Source of the DNA: Alphaproteobacteria bacterium
Lineage (GTDB): Bacteria; Pseudomonadota; Alphaproteobacteria; Caulobacterales; Caulobacteraceae
Direction of reading: 5' to 3'
Assembly (NCBI GenBank): GCA_018821435.1
Contig: JAHJME010000013.1
Span: forward strand, 1-35,332
DNA length: 35,332 bases
A program made the position numbers and the translations under genes. The notes beneath the pieces were generated by a model that saw nothing but the letters and a program-made list of their open reading frames with translations, had not been told where the DNA came from and ran no database searches. The first letter of the stretch is position 1; the number at the start of each line of letters is the position of its first letter. Positions 1 through 11,306 of the stretch are shown one piece after another.

Positions 1-106
1 CGGGCGCCGCGGCCTCCTGGGCGAGGGCCGTGGACGCCAGCGGCATCCCAGCCACGGCGGCGGCGAGCATCAGCCCCGCCAGCCGCTGTTTTCCAAAGAA
101 TTTCAT
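1..106 (-). CDS. amtB: Ammonium transporter, N-terminal fragment
   Basis: Only the first 35 codons are inside the window; the gene continues past base 1. They encode a clear signal peptide: MKFFGKQ, a hydrophobic stretch rich in Ala/Leu, and an ALA-QE cleavage site near residue 29. An AGGGGA Shine-Dalgarno lies about 8 bases before the ATG at 106; an in-frame ATG two codons upstream (112) is an alternative. The identification rests mainly on context: it lies 26 bases downstream of a PII gene on the same strand, the classic glnK-amtB pair, and bacterial Amt proteins often have a cleaved signal peptide. Amt would conduct ammonium across the inner membrane and be blocked by GlnK. The channel domain itself is not visible. 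Confidence 0.7.
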   Translation of the reverse strand, partial: MKFFGKQRLAGLMLAAAVAGMPLASTALAQEAAAP

Positions 107-132
107 AAGCATTATCCCCTCTGTCCCGTTCG

Positions 133-474
<342 letters not shown>

Positions 475-759
475 CTAGCTCCCGCGTCCGGCCCTGAGGG
501 CGGGCCCAACCCCTCTCGATCGTTCTTTGACCGCCGCGCCGTTATCCCCTTGGCGGTGGTCGGAGCGACGCTATGTCGGGGGGCCGCGTGGCGCGGACCG
601 CTGGGGTGACGCTTTGATGAAGAACCCCCGGGGCGCCCATTTTCTAGGCGTCGAAGGGTGCGGACGCCGCGAATTCCAGCAGATATGGCCACCAGACAGG
701 CCCAACAGGTGCTTGACCTGCTCGCCGACCGTCGTAAATCCGGCGCTTTCCACGCCTAG

Positions 760-777
760 TCTCACGAACCCGTGAGA
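760..777. promoter_or_regulatory. Perfect palindrome TCTCACG-N4-CGTGAGA, possible operator
   Basis: Seven-base arms match perfectly around a 4-base spacer (AACC). It lies directly upstream of the EcfG-like -35 element at 780, a position suited to a regulator binding site. No T-run follows, so it is unlikely to be a terminator. The binding protein is unknown. Confidence 0.4.
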
Positions 778-779
778 AT

Positions 780-804
780 GGAACCGCCGCCAGTCTCCAG
801 CGTA
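780..804 (+). promoter_or_regulatory. EcfG/SigT-like promoter of the FAS1 gene
   Basis: GGAAC at 780-784 is followed after exactly 16 bases by CGTA at 801-804. The general-stress sigma factor of alphaproteobacteria (EcfG; SigT in Caulobacter) recognises GGAAC-N16/17-CGTT, so only the last base differs. The ATG lies 46 bases downstream, giving a short leader. Confidence 0.55.
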
Positions 805-849
805 TGAAACCGCGGCCTGCTGAAGGCCAAGCCAACCGAGGACCTTAGT

Positions 850-1440
850 ATGTCGCCGACCCGACTTCTTCTCGCCGCCGCCGCCGTCGCCGCCCTGAGC
901 GCCGCGCCGCTCGCCGCCTCGGCCCAGGCGCCGGCAGCCGCCGCGCCCGTCGCCGTCCAGGGCGATCTGGTCGACACCCTGAAGCTGTCGGGCCAGTTCA
1001 ACACCTTCGTCGGCGGCATCGACGCCACGAACCTGGCCGGCCTGCTGAAGACCAACAAGAACCTCACCGTCTTCGCGCCCACCGACGCGGCTTTCGCCGC
1101 CATGCCGCCGGCCGACCTGGCCAAGCTGAAGTCGGACAAGGCCGCGATGCAGAAGTTCGTCCTGCACCACGTGGTCAACGCGCCGATCGACTCCACCAAG
1201 ATCAAGGGCGCCAAGGGGCCGATCCCGTCGGGCGCCGGCGACACCATCCTGCTGGACGGCAGCGACGAGGCGGGCGTGCTGAAGGTGGACGGCGCCAAGA
1301 TCGTCCAGGCGGATCTGCACACCGGCAGCGGCTTGCTGCACGTCGTCGACCATGTGCTGGTCTCGGGGCAGGGGGCGGTCGAAACGCCCGCCGCCGCGCC
1401 GCCGGCCGCCGACGCCTCGGCCGCCGCGACCACCAAGTAG
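850..1440 (+). CDS. Secreted fasciclin (FAS1) domain protein
   Basis: The 196-residue product has an N-terminal signal peptide (cleavage near ASAQA, residue 26), then one FAS1 domain from about residue 38 to 172. The FAS1 H1 box is visible as NLTVFAPTDAAFAAMP and the H2 region as GLLHVVDHVLV, with the conserved HHVV motif between. The tail is low-complexity Ala/Pro. FAS1 domains mediate extracellular or surface adhesion; bacterial single-domain forms are periplasmic or secreted with unclear roles. The preceding EcfG-like promoter suggests induction under general stress. A similar promoter precedes the next gene, so the two may be co-regulated. Confidence 0.9.
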   Translation: MSPTRLLLAAAAVAALSAAPLAASAQAPAAAAPVAVQGDLVDTLKLSGQFNTFVGGIDATNLAGLLKTNKNLTVFAPTDAAFAAMPPADLAKLKSDKAAMQKFVLHHVVNAPIDSTKIKGAKGPIPSGAGDTILLDGSDEAGVLKVDGAKIVQADLHTGSGLLHVVDHVLVSGQGAVETPAAAPPAADASAAATTK

Positions 1441-1464
1441 ACCTGAAAACCTTGCGGCTCGGCG

Positions 1465-1490
1465 GGAACCAACCACCCGTCTGAGCCGTA
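1465..1490 (+). promoter_or_regulatory. EcfG/SigT-like promoter of the small exported protein gene
   Basis: GGAAC at 1465-1469 and CGTA at 1487-1490 are separated by 17 bases, matching the EcfG consensus GGAAC-N16/17-CGTT except for the final base. The ATG is 67 bases downstream. It repeats the arrangement found before the neighbouring FAS1 gene. Confidence 0.5.
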
Positions 1491-1556
1491 AAGGCGTCAG
1501 CACATCGAGATGGACAGCCGATCGCGCCGATCGCGCCATCAACCGGAGTTCTGACG

Positions 1557-1970
1557 ATGAAGATTGCCCTTTTCACCACCGCCACCCTCGCCGTCGCCCT
1601 CCTGGGCGGCTCGGCCTACGCGCAGGACCAGAAGATGCCCAAGCCGCCGACCCCCGGGTCGGTGACGGGCGACTGGAACGGGGCGCACGCGCCCTCCGAC
1701 GACAAGCAGTACAGCGAGAAGGTCGTCGTGCCCGTCGGCGCCGCCCCGTCCGACACCGTCGCCGCCCCCCCGATCGACAGCGTCTCGACCTCGGTCGACA
1801 CCACGGCTCCGACCGACGCGGCCCCCGCCGCGACCAGCTACGCGCAGGCCGCCAGCGTGACGACCACGACGGTGACCAACGGTCCGGTCGCGGACACGCC
1901 GGAGAACCGCGCGAAGTATGGCTCGCCCATGTCGCGGGCCGGCAAGCGGACCACGCCCAAGGGCAACTAA
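1557..1970 (+). CDS. Small exported protein of unknown function
   Basis: The 137-residue product begins with a clear signal peptide (MKIALFTTATLAVALLGG, cleavage after AYA near residue 22). The mature part is about 115 residues, low in complexity, and rich in Ala, Thr, Pro, Ser and Val, with no cysteines and no recognised domain. The composition suggests an unstructured periplasmic or surface protein. It follows the FAS1 gene and has its own EcfG-like promoter, so it is probably a stress-induced envelope protein. It ends before a strong terminator at 2012-2044. I do not recognise a family. Confidence 0.75.
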   Translation: MKIALFTTATLAVALLGGSAYAQDQKMPKPPTPGSVTGDWNGAHAPSDDKQYSEKVVVPVGAAPSDTVAAPPIDSVSTSVDTTAPTDAAPAATSYAQAASVTTTTVTNGPVADTPENRAKYGSPMSRAGKRTTPKGN

Positions 1971-2011
1971 CCACGCCACGATCTGCCGTTCTTTCGGCGG
2001 TTGAAGCAAAG

Positions 2012-2044
2012 GTCGGCGGGCCCTATGGTCCGCCGACTTTTTTT
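2012..2044 (+). terminator. Rho-independent terminator
   Basis: The 8-base stem GTCGGCGG (2012-2019) pairs with CCGCCGAC (2030-2037) and is followed by seven T residues (2038-2044). It closes the small exported gene just before glyQ. Confidence 0.85.
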
Positions 2045-2067
2045 GCGCCTGCGAACATCCCAATCCG

Positions 2068-2991
2068 ATGGCTGATCAACCACTGTCTTTTCAGGGCCTT
2101 ATCCTGAAACTCCATGACTATTGGAGCCGTCAGGGCTGCGCGATTCTACAGCCGTATGACGTCGAGGTGGGGGCGGGGACGCTTTCGCCGATGACGGTGC
2201 TGCGCACGCTGGGGCCGAAACCCTGGAAAGTCGCCTACGTGCAGCCCTCGCGTCGGCCGGCCGATGGGCGCTATGGCGAGAACCCGAACAGGCTGCACCA
2301 GCACCACCAATACCAGGTGATCCTGAAGCCCAACCCCGAGAACCTGCAGGAGCTGTACCTCGGCTGCCTGGAAGCCATCGGCATCGATCCCAAGGTCCAC
2401 GACATCCGTTTCGTCGAGGACGACTGGGAAAACCCGACCGTCGGGGCCTGGGGCCTGGGCTGGGAGGTCTGGTGCGATGGGATGGAGATCACCCAGTACA
2501 CCTACTTCCAGCAGGTGGGCGGCTTGGACGTGTTCCCCGTGGCCGGCGAGCTGACCATCGGTCTGGAACGGCTGAGCCTCTATCTGCAGAACAAGGACAG
2601 CGTCTACGACCTCAAGTTCAACGACGAGTTCAGCTACGGCGACATCTATCTGCCGAACGAGCAGCAGTTCTCGGCCTTCGAGCTGGAGGTCGCCGACGTC
2701 GCGATCCTGAAGCGCCAGTTCGAGGACATGGAGCGCGAAGTGCCGCGCATCCTGAGCCACAAAGGCCGCCAGGGTCAGCCCCTGGCGCTGCCCGCCTACG
2801 ACCACGTGCTGAAGGCCAGCCACCTGTTCAACATCATGGACGCCCGCGGCGCGATCGCCGTCGCCGAGCGCCAAGCCTACATCGGCCGCATCCGCGACCT
2901 CTGTAAGATGTGCGCCGAGGCCTGGGTGGCCTCCGAAGGCGGGAACGCGCCGCTGCCGCCGCAAGCGGCGGCCCTGGCGGAAAAAGTCTAG
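2068..2991 (+). CDS. glyQ: Glycyl-tRNA synthetase alpha subunit
   Basis: The 307-residue product is the usual length of bacterial GlyQ. It starts with the highly conserved stretch [19 protein letters not shown], then [17 protein letters not shown], and has the class II catalytic signature [16 protein letters not shown] at about residues 60-76. GlyQ binds ATP and glycine and forms the catalytic half of the alpha2beta2 enzyme that charges tRNA-Gly. glyS starts three bases after the stop, so the subunits are co-transcribed. The ATG at 2068 gives the canonical N-terminus. Confidence 0.97.
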   Translation: MADQPLSFQGLILKLHDYWSRQGCAILQPYDVEVGAGTLSPMTVLRTLGPKPWKVAYVQPSRRPADGRYGENPNRLHQHHQYQVILKPNPENLQELYLGCLEAIGIDPKVHDIRFVEDDWENPTVGAWGLGWEVWCDGMEITQYTYFQQVGGLDVFPVAGELTIGLERLSLYLQNKDSVYDLKFNDEFSYGDIYLPNEQQFSAFELEVADVAILKRQFEDMEREVPRILSHKGRQGQPLALPAYDHVLKASHLFNIMDARGAIAVAERQAYIGRIRDLCKMCAEAWVASEGGNAPLPPQAAALAEKV

Positions 2992-2994
2992 CCC

Positions 2995-5265
2995 ATGCCC
3001 CAGCTGCTGCTCGAACTGCTCTCGGAAGAGATTCCCGCCCGCATGCAGGCGAACGCCGCGCGCGACCTGGAGCGCATGGCGCGCGAACGACTGGCGGCCG
3101 AGGGCCTGCTGCCCGAGGCGCTGAAGACGTTCTGCGGCGCGCGCCGCCTGACCCTGGTGGCCGAGGGCCTGCCCGAGGCCCAGAAGGACCGCCACGAGGA
3201 CGTCAAGGGTCCGCGCACCAGCGCGCCGGACCAGGCCCTCGAGGGCTTCCTCCGCAAGACCGGCCTCAAGAAGTCCGACCTGGTCGACCGCGACGGTGTC
3301 TGGGTCGCCCACGTCCACAAGGCCGGCCGTCCGACGCCCGAGATCGTCGCCGAGATGGTCCAGGGGATCGTTCGCGACTTCCCGTGGCCCAAGTCGATGG
3401 TGTCGGGGACCAGCAAGCTGCGCTGGGTGCGGCCGCTGCGCCGGATCCTGTGCATCTTCGACGGCGAGATCGTGCCGTTCGAGATCGACGGCATGCCCAG
3501 CGGCGACACCACCCAGGGCCACCGGTTCATGGGCTCGGGCCAGTCGTTCAAGGTCAAGGACTTCGACGCCTACGCCGAGAAGCTGGAGAAGCACTTCGTC
3601 GTCCTCGACGTCGAGGAGCGGAAGGACCGCATCGTCGACGCGGCCAAGACCCTGTGCTTCGCCCGTAACCTGGAACTGGTCGAGGACCAGGGCCTGCTGG
3701 ACGAGGTGGCCGGCCTGGTCGAATGGCCGATCCCGGTGCTGGGCGACATGGACCCCGCGTTCCTGGATCTACCGCCCGAGGTGATCCGCACGTCGATGCG
3801 GGTGCACCAGCGCTATTTCGCGGTGCGCGATCCCAGGACCGGCAAGCTTGCGCCGCACTTTGTCACCGTGGCCAACATCGACGCCACCGACGGCGGCAAG
3901 ACCATCGCGCTCGGCAACGCCAAGGTGCTGTCGGCGCGGCTGTCGGATGCCCGGTTCTTCTGGAACGAAGACCGCAAGACCACCCTGGAAGACCGGCTGG
4001 AGAAGCTGAAGGGCGTGACCTTCCACGCCAAGCTGGGCGCCATGTACGAGCGCGTCGAGCGGCTGGAGATGATGGCCGCCGCCATCGCGCCGCGCGTCGG
4101 CGCCGACGTCGCCAAGTCGGTCCAGGCCGCGCGCCTGGCCAAGGCCGACCTGGGCACGGGCGTGGTGGGCGAGTTCCCGGAACTGCAGGGCATCATGGGC
4201 GGCTACTACGCCCAGGCCGAGGGCCTCTCGCCGCTGGTCGCCGAGGCGATCCGCGACCACTACAAGCCCGCCGGCGCGAACGACGAGGTTCCGGACCGCC
4301 CGGTGACCATGGCCGCCTCGTTGGCCGACAAGCTGGACACCCTGGTCGCCTTCTTCGCCATCAACGAGAAGCCCACCGGCTCCCGCGACCCGTTCGCCCT
4401 GCGCCGCGCGGCCCTGGGCGTGATCCGGGTCGTGCTGGGGTCGGAGCTGCGTATCCCCCTGCGCGGCGCCGTGGCCGACTGGTACCGCTCGCTGCGCTGC
4501 TTCGTCGATCCGGGCCGGGCGCTCTGGGTCTCGACCCCGCGCATGACCGCCCACCTGGGCGCGCGCGGCCGGGCCAAGAGCCAGGAATTCGACACCTATC
4601 TGCGCGAGTTCGACGAGGCGCTGCTGGAGGGCAAGGCCCAGGTCGTGACCATGGACCGCGAAGTCGACCTGGTCTTCGACCGCATGGAGCGCGAGAAGCC
4701 CACCGGCGCGGTGCAGTTCGACTTCCGCCGCTACGACGAGGTGGCCGACGAGGTCGTGGCCTTCTTCGCCGACCGCCTGTCCGTGTGGCTTCGTGACCGG
4801 GGCCAGCGGCACGACCTTGTGGCCGCCATCTTCGCCCTGGGCGACGACGACCTGGTCCGCATCGTGGCCCGGGTGACCGCGCTGGAAGCCTTCCTCAAGA
4901 CCGAGGACGGGGCCAACCTGCTGGCGGGCTACAAGCGCGCCGTGAACATCCTCAAAGCCGAGGAAAAGAAGGGCGCGCTGCCCACCGGCGCACCGGTGCG
5001 GATGGCCTCGTCGTCCGAGCCGGAGCTGGCGCTGATCGCCGCCGTCGGCGAGCTGGACGCCAAGCTGGACGTGGCCCTCGACGACGAGGATTTCGCCGGC
5101 GCCATGCGCGAACTTTCCAAGCTTCGAGCACCCGTCGATGCTTTCTTCGACAAGGTGTTAGTAAATTCCGACGTATCCGAGGAACGGGACAACCGGCTGC
5201 GCCTTCTGGCGAAAGTCCGGGACGCCATGGGACAAGTGGCGGATTTCTCGCAGGTTACGGGCTAA
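2995..5265 (+). CDS. glyS: Glycyl-tRNA synthetase beta subunit
   Basis: The 756-residue product begins PQLLLELLSEEIPARM, the hallmark of GlyS, and includes EWPIPVLGDMDPAFLDLPPEV and RVHQRYFAVRD in the middle. The SRDPFALRRAALGVIRV motif and the C-terminal helical anticodon-binding region (APVDAFFDKVLVNSD) are intact. The protein is somewhat longer than the roughly 690 residues of E. coli GlyS. It recognises tRNA-Gly and is required with GlyQ for aminoacylation. It lies three bases after glyQ and 18 bases before ppdK. Confidence 0.97.
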   Translation: MPQLLLELLSEEIPARMQANAARDLERMARERLAAEGLLPEALKTFCGARRLTLVAEGLPEAQKDRHEDVKGPRTSAPDQALEGFLRKTGLKKSDLVDRDGVWVAHVHKAGRPTPEIVAEMVQGIVRDFPWPKSMVSGTSKLRWVRPLRRILCIFDGEIVPFEIDGMPSGDTTQGHRFMGSGQSFKVKDFDAYAEKLEKHFVVLDVEERKDRIVDAAKTLCFARNLELVEDQGLLDEVAGLVEWPIPVLGDMDPAFLDLPPEVIRTSMRVHQRYFAVRDPRTGKLAPHFVTVANIDATDGGKTIALGNAKVLSARLSDARFFWNEDRKTTLEDRLEKLKGVTFHAKLGAMYERVERLEMMAAAIAPRVGADVAKSVQAARLAKADLGTGVVGEFPELQGIMGGYYAQAEGLSPLVAEAIRDHYKPAGANDEVPDRPVTMAASLADKLDTLVAFFAINEKPTGSRDPFALRRAALGVIRVVLGSELRIPLRGAVADWYRSLRCFVDPGRALWVSTPRMTAHLGARGRAKSQEFDTYLREFDEALLEGKAQVVTMDREVDLVFDRMEREKPTGAVQFDFRRYDEVADEVVAFFADRLSVWLRDRGQRHDLVAAIFALGDDDLVRIVARVTALEAFLKTEDGANLLAGYKRAVNILKAEEKKGALPTGAPVRMASSSEPELALIAAVGELDAKLDVALDDEDFAGAMRELSKLRAPVDAFFDKVLVNSDVSEERDNRLRLLAKVRDAMGQVADFSQVTG

Positions 5266-5283
5266 CTTTAGGGGACTGACGAG

Positions 5284-7977
<2,694 letters not shown>

Positions 7978-7990
7978 AGGCTACAAGTTG

Positions 7991-8094
7991 CTCCCTTCGG
8001 GGGAGCTGTCAGCGAAGCTGACTGAGGGGGTCCGCTCAGACGCCTGGGACGACCCCCTCCGTCGCCTCGGGCGACACCTCCCCCGACGGGGGAG
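7991..8094. repeat. Multi-hairpin intergenic repeat element
   Basis: This element is almost entirely base-paired. Hairpins are CTCCC/GGGAG (7991-8005), GTCAGC/GCTGAC (8008-8022), GTCGCC/GGCGAC (8061-8075) and CTCCCCC/GGGGGAG (8078-8094). An outer stem AGGGGGTC (8025-8032) / GACCCCCT (8051-8058) joins the halves. It resembles the palindromic repeats scattered between genes in Caulobacterales genomes (recalled, not searched). It lies between convergent ppdK and the amidohydrolase gene, where it may also stop transcription from both sides. Confidence 0.7.
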
Positions 8095-8108
8095 AAATTA
8101 GGTCGAAA

Positions 8109-9827
8109 CTACCAACTCCAGTCCTTCGCCGACTTCCGACACCCGCCGTCTTTCCAACCGGTCCAGCCGCGACCGCGCACGACTTGGCCGGGTCGCGCGG
8201 CCGTGGGCTCGCCGTTCGCCAGGGCGAGTTGGCCATTGACCACCACCTCGCTGACGCCGGTCGAGAACTGCTGCGGCTTCTCGAACGTGGCGTGGTCCTG
8301 GACGGTCGCGGGATCGAAGACCACCACGTCGGCATAGTTCCCGACCTTCAACATCCCGCGGTCGTGCAGGCCCAGGTTCTGGGCGGGCAGGGCGGAGAGC
8401 TTGCGGACCGCCTCGCTCAGCGTCAGCCGCTGCTCGTCGCGGACATACTTGGCCAGCAGGCGCGAGAAATTGCCGTAGGCGCGGGGATGGGTGGACGACA
8501 GCAGGAACGACCCCTCGGGCGCCTGGCCCTCGGCGTCCGACCCGAAGCTCATCCAGGGCAGGGTCGTCTGGCGGGCGACGTTGGCCTCGTCCATCAGGAA
8601 ATAGACCACCTGCACGCGACTGCCGTCCTCGATCACCAGGTCGATGGCGGCGTCCTGCGGGCTGACGCCGCGCTCGGCCGCCACCTGGGCCAAGGTCTTG
8701 CCGGTCAGCGGCTTCAGCTTGGGGTTCTTGAAGCCGACTAGCAGCGTGCCCTCGGCCCCGGCGTGGCGCTGCAGGTTCTCGAAGCCCACCGGCTCGCCGA
8801 TCATCTCGGCTTTCACCTTGGCTCGGGTCTCCGGGTCCTTCAGCCGCGCGATCCAGGCTTCCACGCCGCCGGCCTGCACCCAGGTGGGCATCGCCGCGTC
8901 CAGCCCCGTCGAACCGGCGGGATAGGTGTACATGTCGGCGGTGATCCGCAGGCCGTCCTTGCGGGCGGCTTCGATGCGGGCCAGCACCGAATCCAGCTTG
9001 CCCCAGTTGGGCTTGCCGCTGGCCTTGAGGTGATAGATTTCGGCCGGCGCGCCCGAGCGCCGCGAGATCGAGATCAGCTCGTCCACCGCCTCTTCGAGCC
9101 GGTTCCCCTCCGAGCGCATGTGGCTGATGTAGAAGCCGCCGCAGCGGCCGGCCTCGGTGACCAGGGCCACCAGTTCGTCGGTCTCGGCATAGCTGCCGGG
9201 CGCATAGATCAGCGACGAGCCGACGCCCATGGCGCCGTCCTCCATGGCCTTCACCACCAGCGCCCGCATCCGCGCCAGCTGGTCCGGCGTCGGGTCGACG
9301 TCGTCTTCGCCCAGTACGTGGATCCGCGCCGTGGCCGCGCCGATGAACGAGGCCACGTTCATCGAGACGCCCTTGGCCTCCAGGAACCGCAGGTACTCGT
9401 CCAGCGTGGTCCAGGCGATCGGATATTTGATGTCGCCCTGGCGCTGGAGGCCCAGCCGCTTCATCTCCGGGTTCAGCGGTCCCATGGAATCGCCTTCGCC
9501 CATCACCTCCAGGGTCACGCCCTGCTTCAGCTCGGACAGGCCGCGCCCGTCGGCGATCAGGCTCTCGGTGGACCAGGACAGCATGTTGACGAAGCCGGGC
9601 GCCACGGCCTTGCCCTTGGCGTCCACGACCTTCGCCGCCGAGCCCTTGCAGACGCCGAGGCAGACGATCCGCTGACCCTTGATCGCCACGTCGCCCGTCA
9701 CCGGCGCGCCGCCCGACCCGTCGTAGATCTGACCGCCCCGGACGACGAGGTCGTAACGATCCGCTGAGCCCGCGGGGGAAGACACCAAGGCCGCGGCCGC
9801 CGCGAGCAGAGCCAAGCGAAACCTCAT
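8109..9827 (-). CDS. D-aminoacylase-family amidohydrolase, exported, atypical metal site
   Basis: The 572-residue product has a signal peptide (cleavage near SPAGSA, residue 22) and the layout of N-acyl-D-amino-acid deacylases: an N-terminal composite beta domain (YDLVVRGGQIYDGSGG), a TIM barrel with ISHMRSEG, EIYHLKASGKPNWGK and ADMYTYPAGSTG, and a C-terminal STHPRAYGNF plus NYADVVVFDP. The family would hydrolyse N-acyl D-amino acids or related amides in the periplasm. Unusually, the first metal motif, normally PGFIDxHxH, here reads PGFVNMLSWSTES, lacking both histidines. Other later-barrel histidines remain. Similar LSW variants exist, as I recall, in a subgroup annotated by similarity only. 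Substrate is unknown. Confidence 0.85.
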   Translation of the reverse strand: MRFRLALLAAAAALVSSPAGSADRYDLVVRGGQIYDGSGGAPVTGDVAIKGQRIVCLGVCKGSAAKVVDAKGKAVAPGFVNMLSWSTESLIADGRGLSELKQGVTLEVMGEGDSMGPLNPEMKRLGLQRQGDIKYPIAWTTLDEYLRFLEAKGVSMNVASFIGAATARIHVLGEDDVDPTPDQLARMRALVVKAMEDGAMGVGSSLIYAPGSYAETDELVALVTEAGRCGGFYISHMRSEGNRLEEAVDELISISRRSGAPAEIYHLKASGKPNWGKLDSVLARIEAARKDGLRITADMYTYPAGSTGLDAAMPTWVQAGGVEAWIARLKDPETRAKVKAEMIGEPVGFENLQRHAGAEGTLLVGFKNPKLKPLTGKTLAQVAAERGVSPQDAAIDLVIEDGSRVQVVYFLMDEANVARQTTLPWMSFGSDAEGQAPEGSFLLSSTHPRAYGNFSRLLAKYVRDEQRLTLSEAVRKLSALPAQNLGLHDRGMLKVGNYADVVVFDPATVQDHATFEKPQQFSTGVSEVVVNGQLALANGEPTAARPGQVVRGRGWTGWKDGGCRKSAKDWSW

Positions 9828-9840
9828 CCAATCCCCTCCA

Positions 9841-9983
9841 TGTCATCCCGGTTTCGGCGCAGCCGAAGACCGGGACCCCGCAGCGCGTGAGTCGGATTGT
9901 GCGCACGGCGGCGGCGCCCTGCGCAACCGCCTCGCGCCGAGATCGGGGTCCCGGTCTTCGCGTGCCGCGAAACCGGGATGACA
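9841..9983. repeat. Long inverted repeat with 39-base arms
   Basis: The arms at 9841-9879 and 9945-9983 are reverse complements, from TGTCATCCCGG to CCGGGATGACA, except for a short central part of each arm that differs. The roughly 65-base spacer is unlike the arms. Each arm also contains its own small palindrome (CTTCGGC-type). This is typical of a mobile palindromic intergenic repeat and lies between two minus-strand genes. No ORF or transposase is present. Confidence 0.8.
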
Positions 9984-9995
9984 CCCGAGGAGACC

Positions 9996-11111
9996 TCACC
10001 GCTTCCGGACGAACACCGTGCCGGCGGAATAGCCGGCGCCGAACGAGCAGATCAGGCCGGTCTCGCCCGCCGCGAAGTCGTCGTTGGCCTTGTGGAAGGC
10101 GATGATCGAGCCGGCGGACGAGGTGTTGGCGTACTCGTCCAGGATGATGACGTTCTCGGCGGAGGTGGGCTCGCGGCCCAGCACGCGCTTCCCGATCATC
10201 TCGTTCATGTTGATGTTGGCCTGGTGCAGCCACATCCGCTTCAGGCCGTGGGGATCGATCCCCAGATCGCCCGCGTGGTCGACGATCATCTCCGAGACCA
10301 TCGGCACCACCTCGCGGAACACCTTGCGGCCCTCCTGGACGAACAGCTTGTCGGTGGCGCCGATCCCGTCCGGCGCGGCGCGGTTCAGGAAGCCGAAGTT
10401 GTTGCGGATATTGTTGGAGAACTGGGTCTTCAGCCGCGTGCCCAGGATGTCCCAGCCCCCGGTGGCGTCCTCGGCCCGCTCGACGATCACCGCCGTGGCC
10501 ACGTCGCCGAAGATGAAGTGGCTGTCGCGGTCGCGGAAGTTCAGGTGGCCCGAGCAGATCTCCGGATTGACCATCAGCACCGCCCGCGCCGAGCCCGAGG
10601 TCACGAAGTCGGCGGCGGTCTTGATCCCGAACGTCGCCGACGAGCAGGCGACGTTCATGTCGAAGGCGAAACCCTGGATGCCCAGGGCCTGCTGCACCTC
10701 GATCGCCATGGCGGGATAGGCCCGCTGCATGTTCGAGGCGGCGCAGATCACCGCGTCGATCTGGGACACGTCCTTGCCCCAGCGGGCGATGGCCTGCTTG
10801 GCGGCCTCGACCGCGATCTCGGCCAGCAGCGAAATCTGGTCGTTGGGCCGCTCCGGGATGTTCGGCGCCATCCGCTCGGGGTCGACCAGGCCGGTCTTGT
10901 CGACCACGAAGCGCGACTTGATGCCCGAGGCCTTCTCGATGAACTCGGGCGAGGAGGGGGCCAGCGCCTGGACCTCGCCCGACTCGATGGCCGCGGCGTT
11001 GGTCGCGTTGAAGCGCGCGACATAGGCGTTGAAGGTCTCGACCAGCTCGGCGTTCGAGAGGCTGTACGGCGGCGTATACAGCCCCGTGGCGGCGATCACC
11101 GCGTCCGTCAT
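9996..11111 (-). CDS. 3-oxoacyl-ACP synthase III-family enzyme
   Basis: The 371-residue product is a thiolase-fold ketoacyl synthase. The catalytic triad is visible: Cys156 in NVACSSATFG, His296 in WLHQANINM and Asn329 in EYANTSSAGS. It is longer than typical FabH (about 320 residues), with an insertion near the N-terminus and around residues 220-265. Such FabH-like enzymes condense an acyl-CoA with malonyl-ACP to start fatty acid synthesis or form special acyl products. GGAAGGA precedes the ATG. No other fatty acid genes are nearby, so whether it is the housekeeping FabH or a paralog cannot be told here. Confidence 0.9.
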   Translation of the reverse strand: MTDAVIAATGLYTPPYSLSNAELVETFNAYVARFNATNAAAIESGEVQALAPSSPEFIEKASGIKSRFVVDKTGLVDPERMAPNIPERPNDQISLLAEIAVEAAKQAIARWGKDVSQIDAVICAASNMQRAYPAMAIEVQQALGIQGFAFDMNVACSSATFGIKTAADFVTSGSARAVLMVNPEICSGHLNFRDRDSHFIFGDVATAVIVERAEDATGGWDILGTRLKTQFSNNIRNNFGFLNRAAPDGIGATDKLFVQEGRKVFREVVPMVSEMIVDHAGDLGIDPHGLKRMWLHQANINMNEMIGKRVLGREPTSAENVIILDEYANTSSAGSIIAFHKANDDFAAGETGLICSFGAGYSAGTVFVRKR

Positions 11112-11218
11112 TCGTCTTCCTTCCGCGCGTTCGCCGCCTGATTAGCACGCCCATCGGCGGCGTCACGGGGCATGTGGCGCGAAGGCCACAGACACGCACT
11201 GAACACACCTTCGCCCAA

Positions 11219-11242
11219 GAACCGTCCGAGCCGGGCCGCGTT
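11219..11242 (+). promoter_or_regulatory. Weak EcfG-like promoter
   Basis: AGAAC ending at 11222 is followed after 16 bases by a perfect CGTT (11239-11242). One base of the GGAAC element is mismatched. It sits 65 bases before the ATG of the beta-barrel gene. Confidence 0.3.
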
Positions 11243-11306
11243 TGGCGACGATCCCTCACCGGGCTGGGCGGGCTGTTCAGTACGAGTACGGAGTTCCTCC
11301 CCCAAA

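Noticed and set aside
644..835. Small minus-strand frame in the gap upstream of glnK
   Set aside because: No ribosome site, no recognisable features, and it overlaps an apparent promoter.
571..1542. 323-residue minus-strand open frame over the FAS1 gene
   Set aside because: Arginine/glycine-rich antisense shadow; the plus strand encodes a signal peptide and FAS1 domain.
8098..11259. 1053-residue minus-strand open frame
   Set aside because: Out-of-frame shadow of the amidohydrolase and ketoacyl synthase genes; GC-rich sequence keeps it open.
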